64,000 nt of DNA, from positions 80,922 to 144,921 of the forward strand of contig JAGXNO010000003.1 of the NCBI GenBank assembly GCA_019894975.1. Direction: 5' to 3'. Origin of the DNA: Promethearchaeota archaeon (GTDB lineage: Archaea; Asgardarchaeota; Lokiarchaeia; Sigyniarchaeales; SOKP01). Made by a program: the position numbers and the translations under genes. The stretch's first letter is position 1. Every line of letters begins with the position of its first letter. The notes beneath the pieces were generated by a model. The model saw only the letters and a program-made list of their open reading frames with translations, was not told the origin of the DNA and made no database searches. Of this stretch, positions 45,690-54,116 are shown piece by piece.

Positions 45690-45701
45690 CTATCTCACCT
45701 T
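45687..45701 (-). promoter_or_regulatory. Ribosome-binding site setting an AUA start
   Basis: On the minus strand AAGGTGA (45701-45695) is followed by 5 bases and ATA (45689-45687). The codon just before ATA is TAG, so no upstream start can exist in this frame. The site fits ATA initiation. Confidence 0.6.
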
Positions 45702-45706
45702 GTTTT

Positions 45707-46096
45707 TTATTTTTGGATAGCTTTTTCATGAGCTTTGGCATTAAGTGGCAATAATGGCGCACATGCCATAAGCTTAGTAGGATCACCATCAACATCATAT
45801 GTTCCAGCCATTGTTGCTTCAATAGGATTTGTTTCTCCCGAATTTACCTTTTTAATAACTTCGAAATTCGTTTTATGAATAACTTTTGGCACATCAGGTC
45901 CACTATATTCGCCCATTCCCCAACTCATTTTATTTTCTTCGATCGATTGCCAATAGTCCATCTCTGGACGATCTTTAATTTTATATTGAAAAACTAACGG
46001 TGCGATGGGTTTCAATAGAACTGCTAAATCGGGCAATTCGTTATAGGCTTTCATGAAGCTATCAAGATATGCTTCCCATTCTTCCTTTGTATCCAT
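45707..46096 (-). CDS. SCP2-like (UbiT-type) small lipid-binding-family protein
   Basis: The protein is 129 residues from the ATG at 46096, which has a perfect AAGGAGGT site 10 bases upstream. A longer open frame to 46189 would overlap the preceding gene and lacks such a site. It looks like an SCP2 sterol-carrier fold: LAVLLKPIAPLVFQYKI, a central region of strands, and NPIEATMAGTYDVDGDPTKLMACAPL, typical of the family's end. In bacteria the SCP2 protein UbiT works with the U32 proteins UbiU and UbiV in oxygen-independent ubiquinone synthesis. The same two families are adjacent here. Confidence 0.7.
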   Translation of the reverse strand: MDTKEEWEAYLDSFMKAYNELPDLAVLLKPIAPLVFQYKIKDRPEMDYWQSIEENKMSWGMGEYSGPDVPKVIHKTNFEVIKKVNSGETNPIEATMAGTYDVDGDPTKLMACAPLLPLNAKAHEKAIQK

Positions 46097-46157
46097 TTTA
46101 TCTTTTACCTCCTTTTTTTGGTTTATTATTTTTTTGATTTTATCTATTAGAAAAAAA

Positions 46158-47330
46158 TTATTTTGAAAATTCAAGTCCTGCTTTGGCACCCATCAATAAG
46201 AAATCTACCATAGTCCCATTATAATCATTTTCGATCTTATAATAAAGACTATCTGGTGTGAAAGTTACTCCATAAATAAACTTATGAACATCACTTTGGA
46301 AGGGAGATTCCTTAGTAAATTTTTGTATTAATGGATGTAGATGCACTGGAACTTCTTTACCATTATGGCATGTCATACCAAAACACAATCGTTCGATTTT
46401 TTCAGAATCCCAACTAAAGCTATAATTAAGGTGTACAGCATTACAACAATATTTCAATATTTCTTCTGATGGAACTTTGAAACCTAAATCTTCTATAAGC
46501 CTTTTACACTTATCAACACTTGTTTTAGAGGGATCCTTTAACATAAAATAGATATTCGTCGTGTTATGTGAGAAATCAAAAGCAAACAGCGCTAGTGTAG
46601 TCAATCCATGCTTTTTGAAATAATTCTCATACTTTTTAATACTTTCTGGTGCAAAATTCATAGAAAAAAGTGGATCAATTGAACCTGGTATTATAAAAGG
46701 CCATATCTTTGAGAATCCTTTTCTTGCATCTATATCTACACCATAACCCATAATATCAAATGTATCCAATGCTTCTACGATCATTTTATGAATTGGATGA
46801 CCATTTTTTTCAATCAATCCTTCCATGACAGCTATTGTATATGGATCAGGATTATGAGGGATCATCATTTCTACATATCTTACAGATACATCTCTTTTTT
46901 CGACCGGTTTTGTGGTGGTTCTAATTGATAAAGATGATCCTAAATAGAACTTTTTATAAGCATTTAGTCCTTTCCAAATAGCTTCTTCATTAAAATTCAC
47001 TTCGGTAAGTTTGCAGAGAGTATGGATATCATTAACCATCTGATGCAGATCATTTGTGAGCTTAAAATCAGAATTCACTTTTGGCAAATATAAATCTACA
47101 TTAACCCCAAGTGCTTTCAAATCTTCAATCATTGTTGGTTGAAAAGCTGGTGGTGTAACTTCAAATAAAGCAACAACTAGATCCATTTCAGTTATGCTTT
47201 TTCCATTTCGTTCTATACATTTTTTTTCTGATGATTCAAGAAGCATCGGTTTTATAACAGGTCTTACCATTTCCGGAATTCTTAGAACCATATCTTCGTA
47301 GAGTTTTTTAATTATTGGTTGCCATTCCAT
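46158..47330 (-). CDS. ABBA-type aromatic prenyltransferase (NphB/Orf2-like) with PCP_red-like N-terminal domain
   Basis: The protein is 390 residues. Residues 1-80 (MEWQPIIKKLYEDMV, TPPAFQPTMIEDLK) match the small domain shared across this operon. Residues about 95-390 show a run of motifs in the same order as Streptomyces NphB: DPYTIAVMEGLIEKNGHPI, GFSKIWPF, a TNIYF strand, LGFKVPSEEILKYC, FSWDSEKIERLCFGM and FIYGVTFTPDSLYYKIENDY. NphB-type enzymes (PTase_Orf2) attach a prenyl chain to an aromatic ring in a soluble beta/alpha barrel. The acceptor here is unknown. It lies between the B12 radical SAM and SCP2-like genes in the operon. Confidence 0.85.
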   Translation of the reverse strand: MEWQPIIKKLYEDMVLRIPEMVRPVIKPMLLESSEKKCIERNGKSITEMDLVVALFEVTPPAFQPTMIEDLKALGVNVDLYLPKVNSDFKLTNDLHQMVNDIHTLCKLTEVNFNEEAIWKGLNAYKKFYLGSSLSIRTTTKPVEKRDVSVRYVEMMIPHNPDPYTIAVMEGLIEKNGHPIHKMIVEALDTFDIMGYGVDIDARKGFSKIWPFIIPGSIDPLFSMNFAPESIKKYENYFKKHGLTTLALFAFDFSHNTTNIYFMLKDPSKTSVDKCKRLIEDLGFKVPSEEILKYCCNAVHLNYSFSWDSEKIERLCFGMTCHNGKEVPVHLHPLIQKFTKESPFQSDVHKFIYGVTFTPDSLYYKIENDYNGTMVDFLLMGAKAGLEFSK

Positions 47331-47384
47331 TATCTAATTAACCTCTTTATTTAATTTTGGATTTTTTCTTTCTTATATATCATT

Positions 47385-48800
47385 CTAACTTTGATATTTG
47401 GCGAATTGAATCTGGCTCAATTCTGCAAATCCTTCTGGATTATTGAACCCAAGACCGGGTACCATCCACCTTGGGTTTCCTTCACCATATTCTCTTACAA
47501 CTTGGAATAAGTCTATTTCTTTAATTTTCGGGGAGACATAAAATTTAGGTCTCAATAAATTATCTCCTTTTTGGATTACCCCATCTTGTTCGGCAATGAG
47601 TTGAAGAGGAGTATGAGGATATATTCTCATCCCTACAAAGATAATTACATCTCCATCTCCTTGCCACAAATTTCCTTTAAAACTCTCAATAGATTCTAAT
47701 CTGTCAAAAGATGCTCGAACTGTTTTAAGAGTTTCCCCTGGGCCTCCAACAATAATATGAATTAATTGTTCAATTTCTAAATCAGCACATCTTCTAGATG
47801 TGAGGAGTGCTTCATCAGGGGTCCTACTTTTATTCATATTTTTTAACATTTCTTCTGATAATGATTCAATACCAGTGGCAAAGTGTACTGCACCACTTTC
47901 TTTCATTAATGGTAATAAATCAAGAAATTTCATACTTGGAACATAGTTTGCTCCCCACTTAACATTAAGTTTATGATCGATGATCTCTTGGCAAGTTTCT
48001 TTTACGTGATCATAATCTAGATTAAAAATACTATCAACAATAAAGACATTTTTAATCCCATAATTATTAACTATTAAATCCAACTCATCCGCTATGTTTT
48101 CTGGAGAGCGATATCTGACATTAGAGCCTTCTATATATCTATAGCTACAATAAATACAATTCATTGGGCATCCACGTTTAGTTTGAATATTTCCCCATAC
48201 AGGACCTGAACTATTCAAAGGATCTATAAGATATAGATCATTATCCATCAATTCCCTTATTGGTATAGGTAGATCATCGAGATTTTCAACACGCCATGGC
48301 GGTTTTTGATGATAATCCCCATTACTATCCAAATAGCAAACACCTTTACTAACTGTTCTGGGGTCTTCATTATTTTTAATCTTCTTTAGTATTTCAGCGA
48401 ACACATATTCTCCATCACCAACGACACCCAACCTATGGTTCAAATCCTTTAAGATTTCTTCCGAGAAAATAGAAAATCCAGCACCACCTAGAACTATTGG
48501 AATTTGTGGTTCTGCAATTTCTTTAACAAAATTAATAATGTTTCTGACGGGTAGGTAAAAAAATAAATTCCCAGGATAGGTTGTTGAGTCTACATTACGA
48601 ATTGAAATTCCGATAATATGAGGATTGAAATCATTAATAGCTTTCGAAACTTCTTTCTTGTAATCATTGCTAAGAGTTAAATCAATAAACTTAACTTCAT
48701 GACCTATGTGAAGAAGGTGAGCTGCTAGATATGCTTCACCTATTGGAGGCACCATTACATGTACTATCTCTCTACTACCAGAAAAAATCAATACGCGCAT
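47385..48800 (-). CDS. B12-binding-domain radical SAM enzyme
   Basis: The 471-residue protein has a cobalamin-binding-type Rossmann domain (about 1-160: VPPIGEAYLAAHLLHIGHEV, GISIRNVDS, VLGGAGFSIF) and a radical SAM domain with CPMNCIYCSY (about residue 200). GVVGDGEYVF is the usual linker region of this class. Members such as BchE-like enzymes methylate or rearrange tetrapyrroles, hopanoids and other poorly reactive carbons. It lies 15 bases after a SPASM-type radical SAM gene in the operon. No canonical DxHxxG cobalamin loop is obvious, so B12 use is likely but not certain. Confidence 0.88.
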   Translation of the reverse strand: MRVLIFSGSREIVHVMVPPIGEAYLAAHLLHIGHEVKFIDLTLSNDYKKEVSKAINDFNPHIIGISIRNVDSTTYPGNLFFYLPVRNIINFVKEIAEPQIPIVLGGAGFSIFSEEILKDLNHRLGVVGDGEYVFAEILKKIKNNEDPRTVSKGVCYLDSNGDYHQKPPWRVENLDDLPIPIRELMDNDLYLIDPLNSSGPVWGNIQTKRGCPMNCIYCSYRYIEGSNVRYRSPENIADELDLIVNNYGIKNVFIVDSIFNLDYDHVKETCQEIIDHKLNVKWGANYVPSMKFLDLLPLMKESGAVHFATGIESLSEEMLKNMNKSRTPDEALLTSRRCADLEIEQLIHIIVGGPGETLKTVRASFDRLESIESFKGNLWQGDGDVIIFVGMRIYPHTPLQLIAEQDGVIQKGDNLLRPKFYVSPKIKEIDLFQVVREYGEGNPRWMVPGLGFNNPEGFAELSQIQFAKYQS

Positions 48801-48815
48801 ATTCTCACTCTTACC

Positions 48816-50225
48816 TTACTCAATTAATTCAATTTTTTCTTTTTCAGTTTGTTCTATTTCATGTTCATGATCATTTTCATGCCAACAAAATGGAAATGAC
48901 CCAAAGAAGTCACCTGTAATATATTCAGCAGTTACTCGACATCCCCCACCACAATACTTTAGATGATGGCAAGATGCACATTTTCCAGTTATCTTTTTTC
49001 TATCACGAATGTCTTTATAGATCTGGGAGTTTAAGACATCTTCAAATTTGACTTTTAAAGCATTACCAAGGGTTAAAGTTGTAGGATATCCTGCAGGGTA
49101 TATTGTACCGTCTATACCAACACCCATCATCGTTCTGCAAGCTAAACATCCTACACCCCATTCAATTGCTGCCATTTCCTTATCGTTTTTTGGTTGTTCC
49201 ATGAAGGGAACCATATCATAAATTTCATAAGCAGGTAGTGTACCAGCTTTACCTTGTTTTATAGTCTCAATTGCGTGTTTGTATTTAAAATCATACATCT
49301 TTTTATATTCATCTGTGTTGAGCCCAATTTCACCCCAAAATTCTGCAGCTCGATTTTGTTTAACAACGCATCTAAAATATGGTTGGGAACCCCATTTTTC
49401 GGATAAAGTTTTAAGCTCTTCTAACTCGTTTACATTATGTTTCATTATCGTAATAGACGAGCATACAAAAATTCCATATTTTAAACACAAATCTATAGCT
49501 TTTTTTGCATAATCTAAGGAATTGGGAAATCCACGAATTTCATCATTCTTCTTGGGATCAGCACTATCAAAACTTACAAATATGTGGCTGATATTGTTTT
49601 CCTTGCACATTTTCGCGAATTCTTCGTTAAAGCTAACACCATTAGTAATTAAAGAATGAATGTAGTCATTTTCTTTGCAAAATTTCATAATCTCGCCGAT
49701 ATCTTTACGAAGAGTAGGTTCACCACCGAACCATACGAAACAAGCGTGCCTACCTTGATTTCGCAGTCCCGTCTCAACATTTTCGATTATCTGACACCAT
49801 TGTTCAGTCGATAATTCTGGTCGTGGTATTTGATCATCCGCAGCACAGTGAAGGCATTTTTGGTTACATTTATCGGTAACATACATAGCGAAATGAATGT
49901 TTCCTGGATGAAATCCTCTTTCAATTTTCTCCCATTCAACTTTGAGTCTATCTTTAATTTCTTTAAGCTCTATGTAACGTTCAACATCAATATCTAATGA
50001 TTTTAAATCTTCAACCATAATAGGCTTAAAAGCTTCAGGGATTATGTCAAATATCCCCATGATCACGTCCGCGTCTTTAATATAAGCTCCATTTCGATCT
50101 AGACATCGTTCTTCTGCGGCTTTTACGATCAATGGTTCAACTGAAGGACGAAAACCTTGAGGCATTTGTTCTACGATTCTGCTAAATAATTCTTCTGTTT
50201 CTTTTTCCCATTCCATAAAATTCAT
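48816..50225 (-). CDS. SPASM-type radical SAM enzyme with PCP_red-like N-terminal domain (second copy)
   Basis: The 469-residue protein begins with the shared domain (MEWEKETEELFSRIV, PEAFKPIMVEDLK). The radical SAM motif CNQKCLHC follows near residue 115, then WFGGEPTLRKD. The C-terminal SPASM-like cysteines are in GCLACR, CASCHHLKYCGGGCR and FCWHEND. Relative to its neighbour it has PAGYP where the other has PCDYP, so one candidate auxiliary-cluster cysteine is missing. The ATG at 50225 overlaps the upstream TGA by 4 bases; an ATG at 50216 would match its paralogues' MEW start. Related enzymes modify peptides or tetrapyrroles (AhbC/AhbD). Confidence 0.9.
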   Translation of the reverse strand: MNFMEWEKETEELFSRIVEQMPQGFRPSVEPLIVKAAEERCLDRNGAYIKDADVIMGIFDIIPEAFKPIMVEDLKSLDIDVERYIELKEIKDRLKVEWEKIERGFHPGNIHFAMYVTDKCNQKCLHCAADDQIPRPELSTEQWCQIIENVETGLRNQGRHACFVWFGGEPTLRKDIGEIMKFCKENDYIHSLITNGVSFNEEFAKMCKENNISHIFVSFDSADPKKNDEIRGFPNSLDYAKKAIDLCLKYGIFVCSSITIMKHNVNELEELKTLSEKWGSQPYFRCVVKQNRAAEFWGEIGLNTDEYKKMYDFKYKHAIETIKQGKAGTLPAYEIYDMVPFMEQPKNDKEMAAIEWGVGCLACRTMMGVGIDGTIYPAGYPTTLTLGNALKVKFEDVLNSQIYKDIRDRKKITGKCASCHHLKYCGGGCRVTAEYITGDFFGSFPFCWHENDHEHEIEQTEKEKIELIE

Positions 50226-51592
50226 CTTTTTACTGTTTGATGAGTATGATCATCTTCATGCCAACAAAAAGGAAGCGCCGCTAAAAAATCCCCGGTTTCA
50301 TTTTCGGCATGGACTCTACAACCACCGCCGCACATATCAAGGTGATGACATGTTGAACACTTACCCTTAATGTTTCGATCCCTAATTGTCTTAAACATCT
50401 CAGATTCCATTATCTCTTCAAAATCCTGTTTAAATACGTTGCCCAATGTTAATTTAGATGGATAATCGCAGGGGAAAAAATCACCGTTAACGTCAATTCC
50501 TGAAACAGAACGACATGCTTGACATCCAACACCCCATTCTAACGCCGTAAGTTCCTCATCGTTGCGGGGACATTCCATGAAAGGAACCATGTCATAAGTG
50601 TATACCTTATTTAGGAATGATCCTTCGCCTTTTCTTATTGCATCAACAACATGTTTAAATTTAAAATCATAGAATTGACGGAATTTTTCGTAAGACAGTC
50701 CGATGTCGTTCCAATTTATCTCAGCAGTTCGTTGTTTGATAACAGCTCGAAAATATGGGATCGCACCAAAAGAATCTAATCTTTTCTTAATTTCTTCTAA
50801 CTCGTCAAAGTTTTCTTCTTGAACCGTAGCTGTACAAATGACTAAATGCCCATATTTTAATGCTAATTTTATAGCCTTTTCAGCGGCCTCATGTGCTTTT
50901 GGAACGCCCCTTATCTTTGCTGCTCTCTCAGGATAAACACTATCATAGCTGATAAATACGTGATGCATTTTGGCATCTGCGCAAACCCTCGCGAGTTCCT
51001 CGTCAAAAAGCATACCATTTGTTGAAATAGCTTGATAATAGCCCTTTTCTCCACAATATTTTATTAATTCCTTAATATCTTTTCGAAGAGTGGGTTCCCC
51101 CCCAAACCAGATGTAGCACCCTCGGCGACCTCGTTTTCGCAAAGTTTGTTCGACATTTTCAATAATTTGAATCCATTCTTCCGTTGAAAATTCTGGACGG
51201 TTTCCCATTAGTTCTGCTGCACAATGAATACATTTTTGGTTACATCTGTCACTCAGATACATAGTAAAATGGTAGACTCCAGGAGCCCACGCACCTCCGA
51301 CTTCATCCCATGTACGCGCAAATTTTTGTCGGATTTCTGAAAGTTTGATGTATCGGTCGGTATCGATTCCAATTGTTTTTAAATCTGCAACAACCGTAGG
51401 TTGAAACGCATCAGGTGTGATTTCAAATAGAGCTGATAGCAAATCATCTTTACTTACAAATCCAGAATTCCTAAGTGTTGCGGTTTTTTCAGCAGCCTCA
51501 CGTAGCATTGGTTTTACTGAAGCACGGAATCCTTCGGGAGTTAAATCGGTAATTTTCGTGTATAAATCTTCAATTTCTTTATTCCATTCCAT
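50222..51592 (-). CDS. SPASM-type radical SAM enzyme with PCP_red-like N-terminal domain (first copy)
   Basis: The protein is about 456 residues from the ATG at 51592, which sits 6 bases after AGGTGA; a GTG at 51601 overlaps that site and is less likely. The shared domain fills residues about 1-77 (PEGFRASVKPMLREAAE, PDAFQPTVVADLK). CNQKCIHC near 115 is the radical SAM cluster site, followed by WFGGEPTLRKD. The C-terminus has CQACR, FFPCDYP, CSTCHHLDMCGGGCR and FCWHEDD for auxiliary clusters. It is the first gene of the six-gene operon. The two SPASM paralogues differ enough to act on different steps or as a pair. Confidence 0.9.
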   Translation of the reverse strand: MEWNKEIEDLYTKITDLTPEGFRASVKPMLREAAEKTATLRNSGFVSKDDLLSALFEITPDAFQPTVVADLKTIGIDTDRYIKLSEIRQKFARTWDEVGGAWAPGVYHFTMYLSDRCNQKCIHCAAELMGNRPEFSTEEWIQIIENVEQTLRKRGRRGCYIWFGGEPTLRKDIKELIKYCGEKGYYQAISTNGMLFDEELARVCADAKMHHVFISYDSVYPERAAKIRGVPKAHEAAEKAIKLALKYGHLVICTATVQEENFDELEEIKKRLDSFGAIPYFRAVIKQRTAEINWNDIGLSYEKFRQFYDFKFKHVVDAIRKGEGSFLNKVYTYDMVPFMECPRNDEELTALEWGVGCQACRSVSGIDVNGDFFPCDYPSKLTLGNVFKQDFEEIMESEMFKTIRDRNIKGKCSTCHHLDMCGGGCRVHAENETGDFLAALPFCWHEDDHTHQTVKR

Positions 51593-51627
51593 TTTTTTCA
51601 CCTTATTTTATAATTTTTACTTATTGA

Positions 51628-51640
51628 TATTTTATATTTA
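51628..51640 (-). promoter_or_regulatory. Putative TATA box of the radical SAM/prenyltransferase operon
   Basis: The minus strand reads TAAATATAAAATA about 36-48 bases upstream of the ATG at 51592, which would leave a leader of roughly 15-20 bases including the AGGTGA site. The call rests on position and AT content only. Confidence 0.35.
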
Positions 51641-51671
51641 CGTAAAATTGTAAGAATTTGATATTTCATTA

Positions 51672-52355
51672 TTAAAATCCCTCCTTCTGTGTGTTATATT
51701 TATAAGGATTAGAGAAAGTACTAATTTTTTTAGAAGGAAGGTGATAATTATTTAGAATAACTGTTGAAAATTTATGAAACATAGAGAAATTATTTTTATG
51801 TTGATTACTATGATTAGGTAAAAAATTTGGTTTATTATATCTCACTTTAACAATACTATTGTAATATCCACCTTTACTACTTAATTGAGTGGCATCGGTT
51901 CTGCTTTTGTGATAAAAATAATATTCATCAGATTTCTCAAATATTGGGTTGTCTGAATTATCTTCTGAGTTTATTATTAGATTTGAATTTAGAATTGATC
52001 CTGCTTTTGGTTCTTTACTATTAGGAGCATAAGGTTCTAAGAACAATTCTAAATAATTATTCTTTAAACACACACTCATATAATATTGATAACCGAGGCT
52101 CTCGATGAAGAGAATGAAGTTAATCATAATTATAATATCAATCAAATGACCCGTAGAGAATCGGAATATTATCGTTTTGTAGGAAAAAAAAGGGAGGAAA
52201 AACGAGTTACCAGAGGTGATATATTCGCTAAATAGAGAATTGAATAATGAAAGATCTTTAATAAACAAATATATAAATGTAATTGGAATACTCGCTACAA
52301 AAAAGAATACCAATAACAATTTTTTTAATATACTGCTCTTTCGAAAAGAATTCAT
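51672..52355 (-). CDS. Hypothetical membrane protein
   Basis: This 227-residue frame has two hydrophobic segments (about residues 12-32 and 70-90) and a long polar, Ser/Asn-rich C-terminal part. I recognise no motif. It lies upstream of the prenyltransferase operon on the same strand, 79 bases before it. The lack of similarity to anything and its low-complexity tail leave some doubt that it is coding. Confidence 0.45.
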   Translation of the reverse strand: MNSFRKSSILKKLLLVFFFVASIPITFIYLFIKDLSLFNSLFSEYITSGNSFFLPFFSYKTIIFRFSTGHLIDIIIMINFILFIESLGYQYYMSVCLKNNYLELFLEPYAPNSKEPKAGSILNSNLIINSEDNSDNPIFEKSDEYYFYHKSRTDATQLSSKGGYYNSIVKVRYNKPNFLPNHSNQHKNNFSMFHKFSTVILNNYHLPSKKISTFSNPYKYNTQKEGF

Positions 52356-52502
52356 AACCTTTTATTAAATTATATTAAGGATGTCTTATCTTTTACTCAA
52401 AATCTTATATATTTTTAATTATAAAATTAAATTATATTTAAAAATTACGAATTAACTTAGACAAATACCGAGAATTAATAGAAAAGAAAAAAATTCTTTT
52501 AT

Positions 52503-53978
52503 TTAAGAAAATTTAGAACCTGTAGTCATTAGAGTAAGTGCTGTACTCAAAAACAATAGCATATTCAACGTACGAATAGATGTTTGGGAAAGGATTTTAG
52601 TATCGTAATTTATAGCATTATAAAAAAAAGACATTTTGGCTTGTTTAAAAAATCTTTCGAGCTGTGGAAATGAATTATATTTTAAATTTATGTCAAATAT
52701 TTTGGGAGATTCAAAGGCAGGGGAACCAGGGAAAATATGGTAGGGTTCACTCATAATAGTAATTGGTTTTAAAATGGTTCTTCCATACTTTAACATACAT
52801 TTTACACCAAAATTAAAATCTTTTTGGACATCTAACCTAGTTTGAAAAGGAAAACCAACTGTCAGCCAAATTCTTAATGTTCTTCGAAATAAATTTGCAT
52901 TTTTTATCAGGTCTTCAATTTGATTTTCGGGAAATTTAAAAGTTGGGTCGCAAATTTTTGCTATTTTTTGATGAACCTTAGACGATAATGTTCTGGGAGA
53001 AATACCAACTGATGAATATCTACGAGAGAAGGTTTTAGAAAATATTTTCCACATTTCTTTAGGGAAGGGTAACCTCCAAATTTCTAGGTCTGCGCCGATA
53101 TCTAATTTTTCTTTTTGAATCAAACCAAATAGAGTTTTCCAATATTTCAGATTAGCCGGATAAGCACCATGTCCAAAAAATAAACTTTGAACTTTATAAG
53201 TGTCCTTAATAAATGTAATATCATCAATAACTTTCTCAGGACTCCTAAGAATAACTTTATCACGACCAGATAAGTTTTGTAAGGCTCTTTGACCTCCTCC
53301 ACAAAAGGGACAATTAAATGGACAACCCCTTCCTATGGGAAGATTAACAGAGATTCCCATAACCTTGCTACAATCTTCAAAATAGTGTTTAGCATTTTTT
53401 AGAAGAGAAACATTTGTAAAATTTAAATTATCTAACGTTTTTGCTGTGTATGAAAGAGGATTAGTTTTTATATGGTTAGATGAATTCCGATAGGAAAAAT
53501 TGGGAACAGAATCTAAAGGGTGGTTTTGGTTAATATTTTGAACATACTTTAAAAGGGGTATCTCACCTTCTCCTCTTATTATTCCATCAATTGATCGATA
53601 ATATTTCAGAATTTGAGTATGGAAATATGAAGCACTAAACCCTCCTAATATTACTTTAACGTTAGGTTTTTCTTCCTTTACGATTCTAGCAATCTCAATA
53701 GCTCCGTGTGCATTATGTATCCAATGCAAATCTATACCGCATATTTTAAAATCAATAGTTCTAAGATAGTCTTTTAATGACCAATTAGGATTTAAATATC
53801 GTTCTAAAGGATAATTCACTATTTTTACTCCAAATCCTTCTCTTTCAAGTGTATCAGCGATAGCAAATATACCCATTGGAATAAAAAGATATACACTTCG
53901 AACAGTTTTTGCCCTCTTTTTATGATCTGGATTTAAAACTCTTGGGGGATGAATGAAAATTACATCGAAACTTTTCAA
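52503..53978 (-). CDS. B12-binding-type radical SAM protein
   Basis: The 491-residue protein opens with FDVIFIHPPRV and a B12-binding-like Rossmann region (GGFSASYFHTQIL, GIIRGEGEIPLLKY). A radical SAM domain follows with CPFNCPFCGGG (about residue 215). The extra cysteine/glycine after the motif and the RSPEKVIDDI segment match the large family of B12-type radical SAM methylases and cyclases found in natural-product and envelope gene clusters. Substrate unknown. Confidence 0.88.
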   Translation of the reverse strand: MKSFDVIFIHPPRVLNPDHKKRAKTVRSVYLFIPMGIFAIADTLEREGFGVKIVNYPLERYLNPNWSLKDYLRTIDFKICGIDLHWIHNAHGAIEIARIVKEEKPNVKVILGGFSASYFHTQILKYYRSIDGIIRGEGEIPLLKYVQNINQNHPLDSVPNFSYRNSSNHIKTNPLSYTAKTLDNLNFTNVSLLKNAKHYFEDCSKVMGISVNLPIGRGCPFNCPFCGGGQRALQNLSGRDKVILRSPEKVIDDITFIKDTYKVQSLFFGHGAYPANLKYWKTLFGLIQKEKLDIGADLEIWRLPFPKEMWKIFSKTFSRRYSSVGISPRTLSSKVHQKIAKICDPTFKFPENQIEDLIKNANLFRRTLRIWLTVGFPFQTRLDVQKDFNFGVKCMLKYGRTILKPITIMSEPYHIFPGSPAFESPKIFDINLKYNSFPQLERFFKQAKMSFFYNAINYDTKILSQTSIRTLNMLLFLSTALTLMTTGSKFS

Positions 53979-54116
53979 ATTGACTACCAGAAATTAAGAT
54001 CTAAGTTTGTTGCTAACTAAATTAAGATTTAAAATAGTATTGAATAGAATTATTTAAATTATAGTTAATATAAAGAAATTAATATAATTTGGTTATTCCA
54101 AAGATTGAAAATAATT

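Noticed and set aside
46097..46189. Longer N-terminus of the SCP2-like protein
   Set aside because: It overlaps the prenyltransferase end, while the ATG at 46096 has a perfect AAGGAGGT site.
48438..48448. GGTTCAAATCC resembling a tRNA T-arm
   Set aside because: It lies inside the B12 radical SAM gene and no acceptor, D or anticodon arms fit around it.
46158..51592. A bacteriochlorophyll/protochlorophyllide pathway suggested by the PCP_red-like domain
   Set aside because: No BchN, BchB or BchL core, magnesium chelatase or other tetrapyrrole genes are present; only the small domain is shared.
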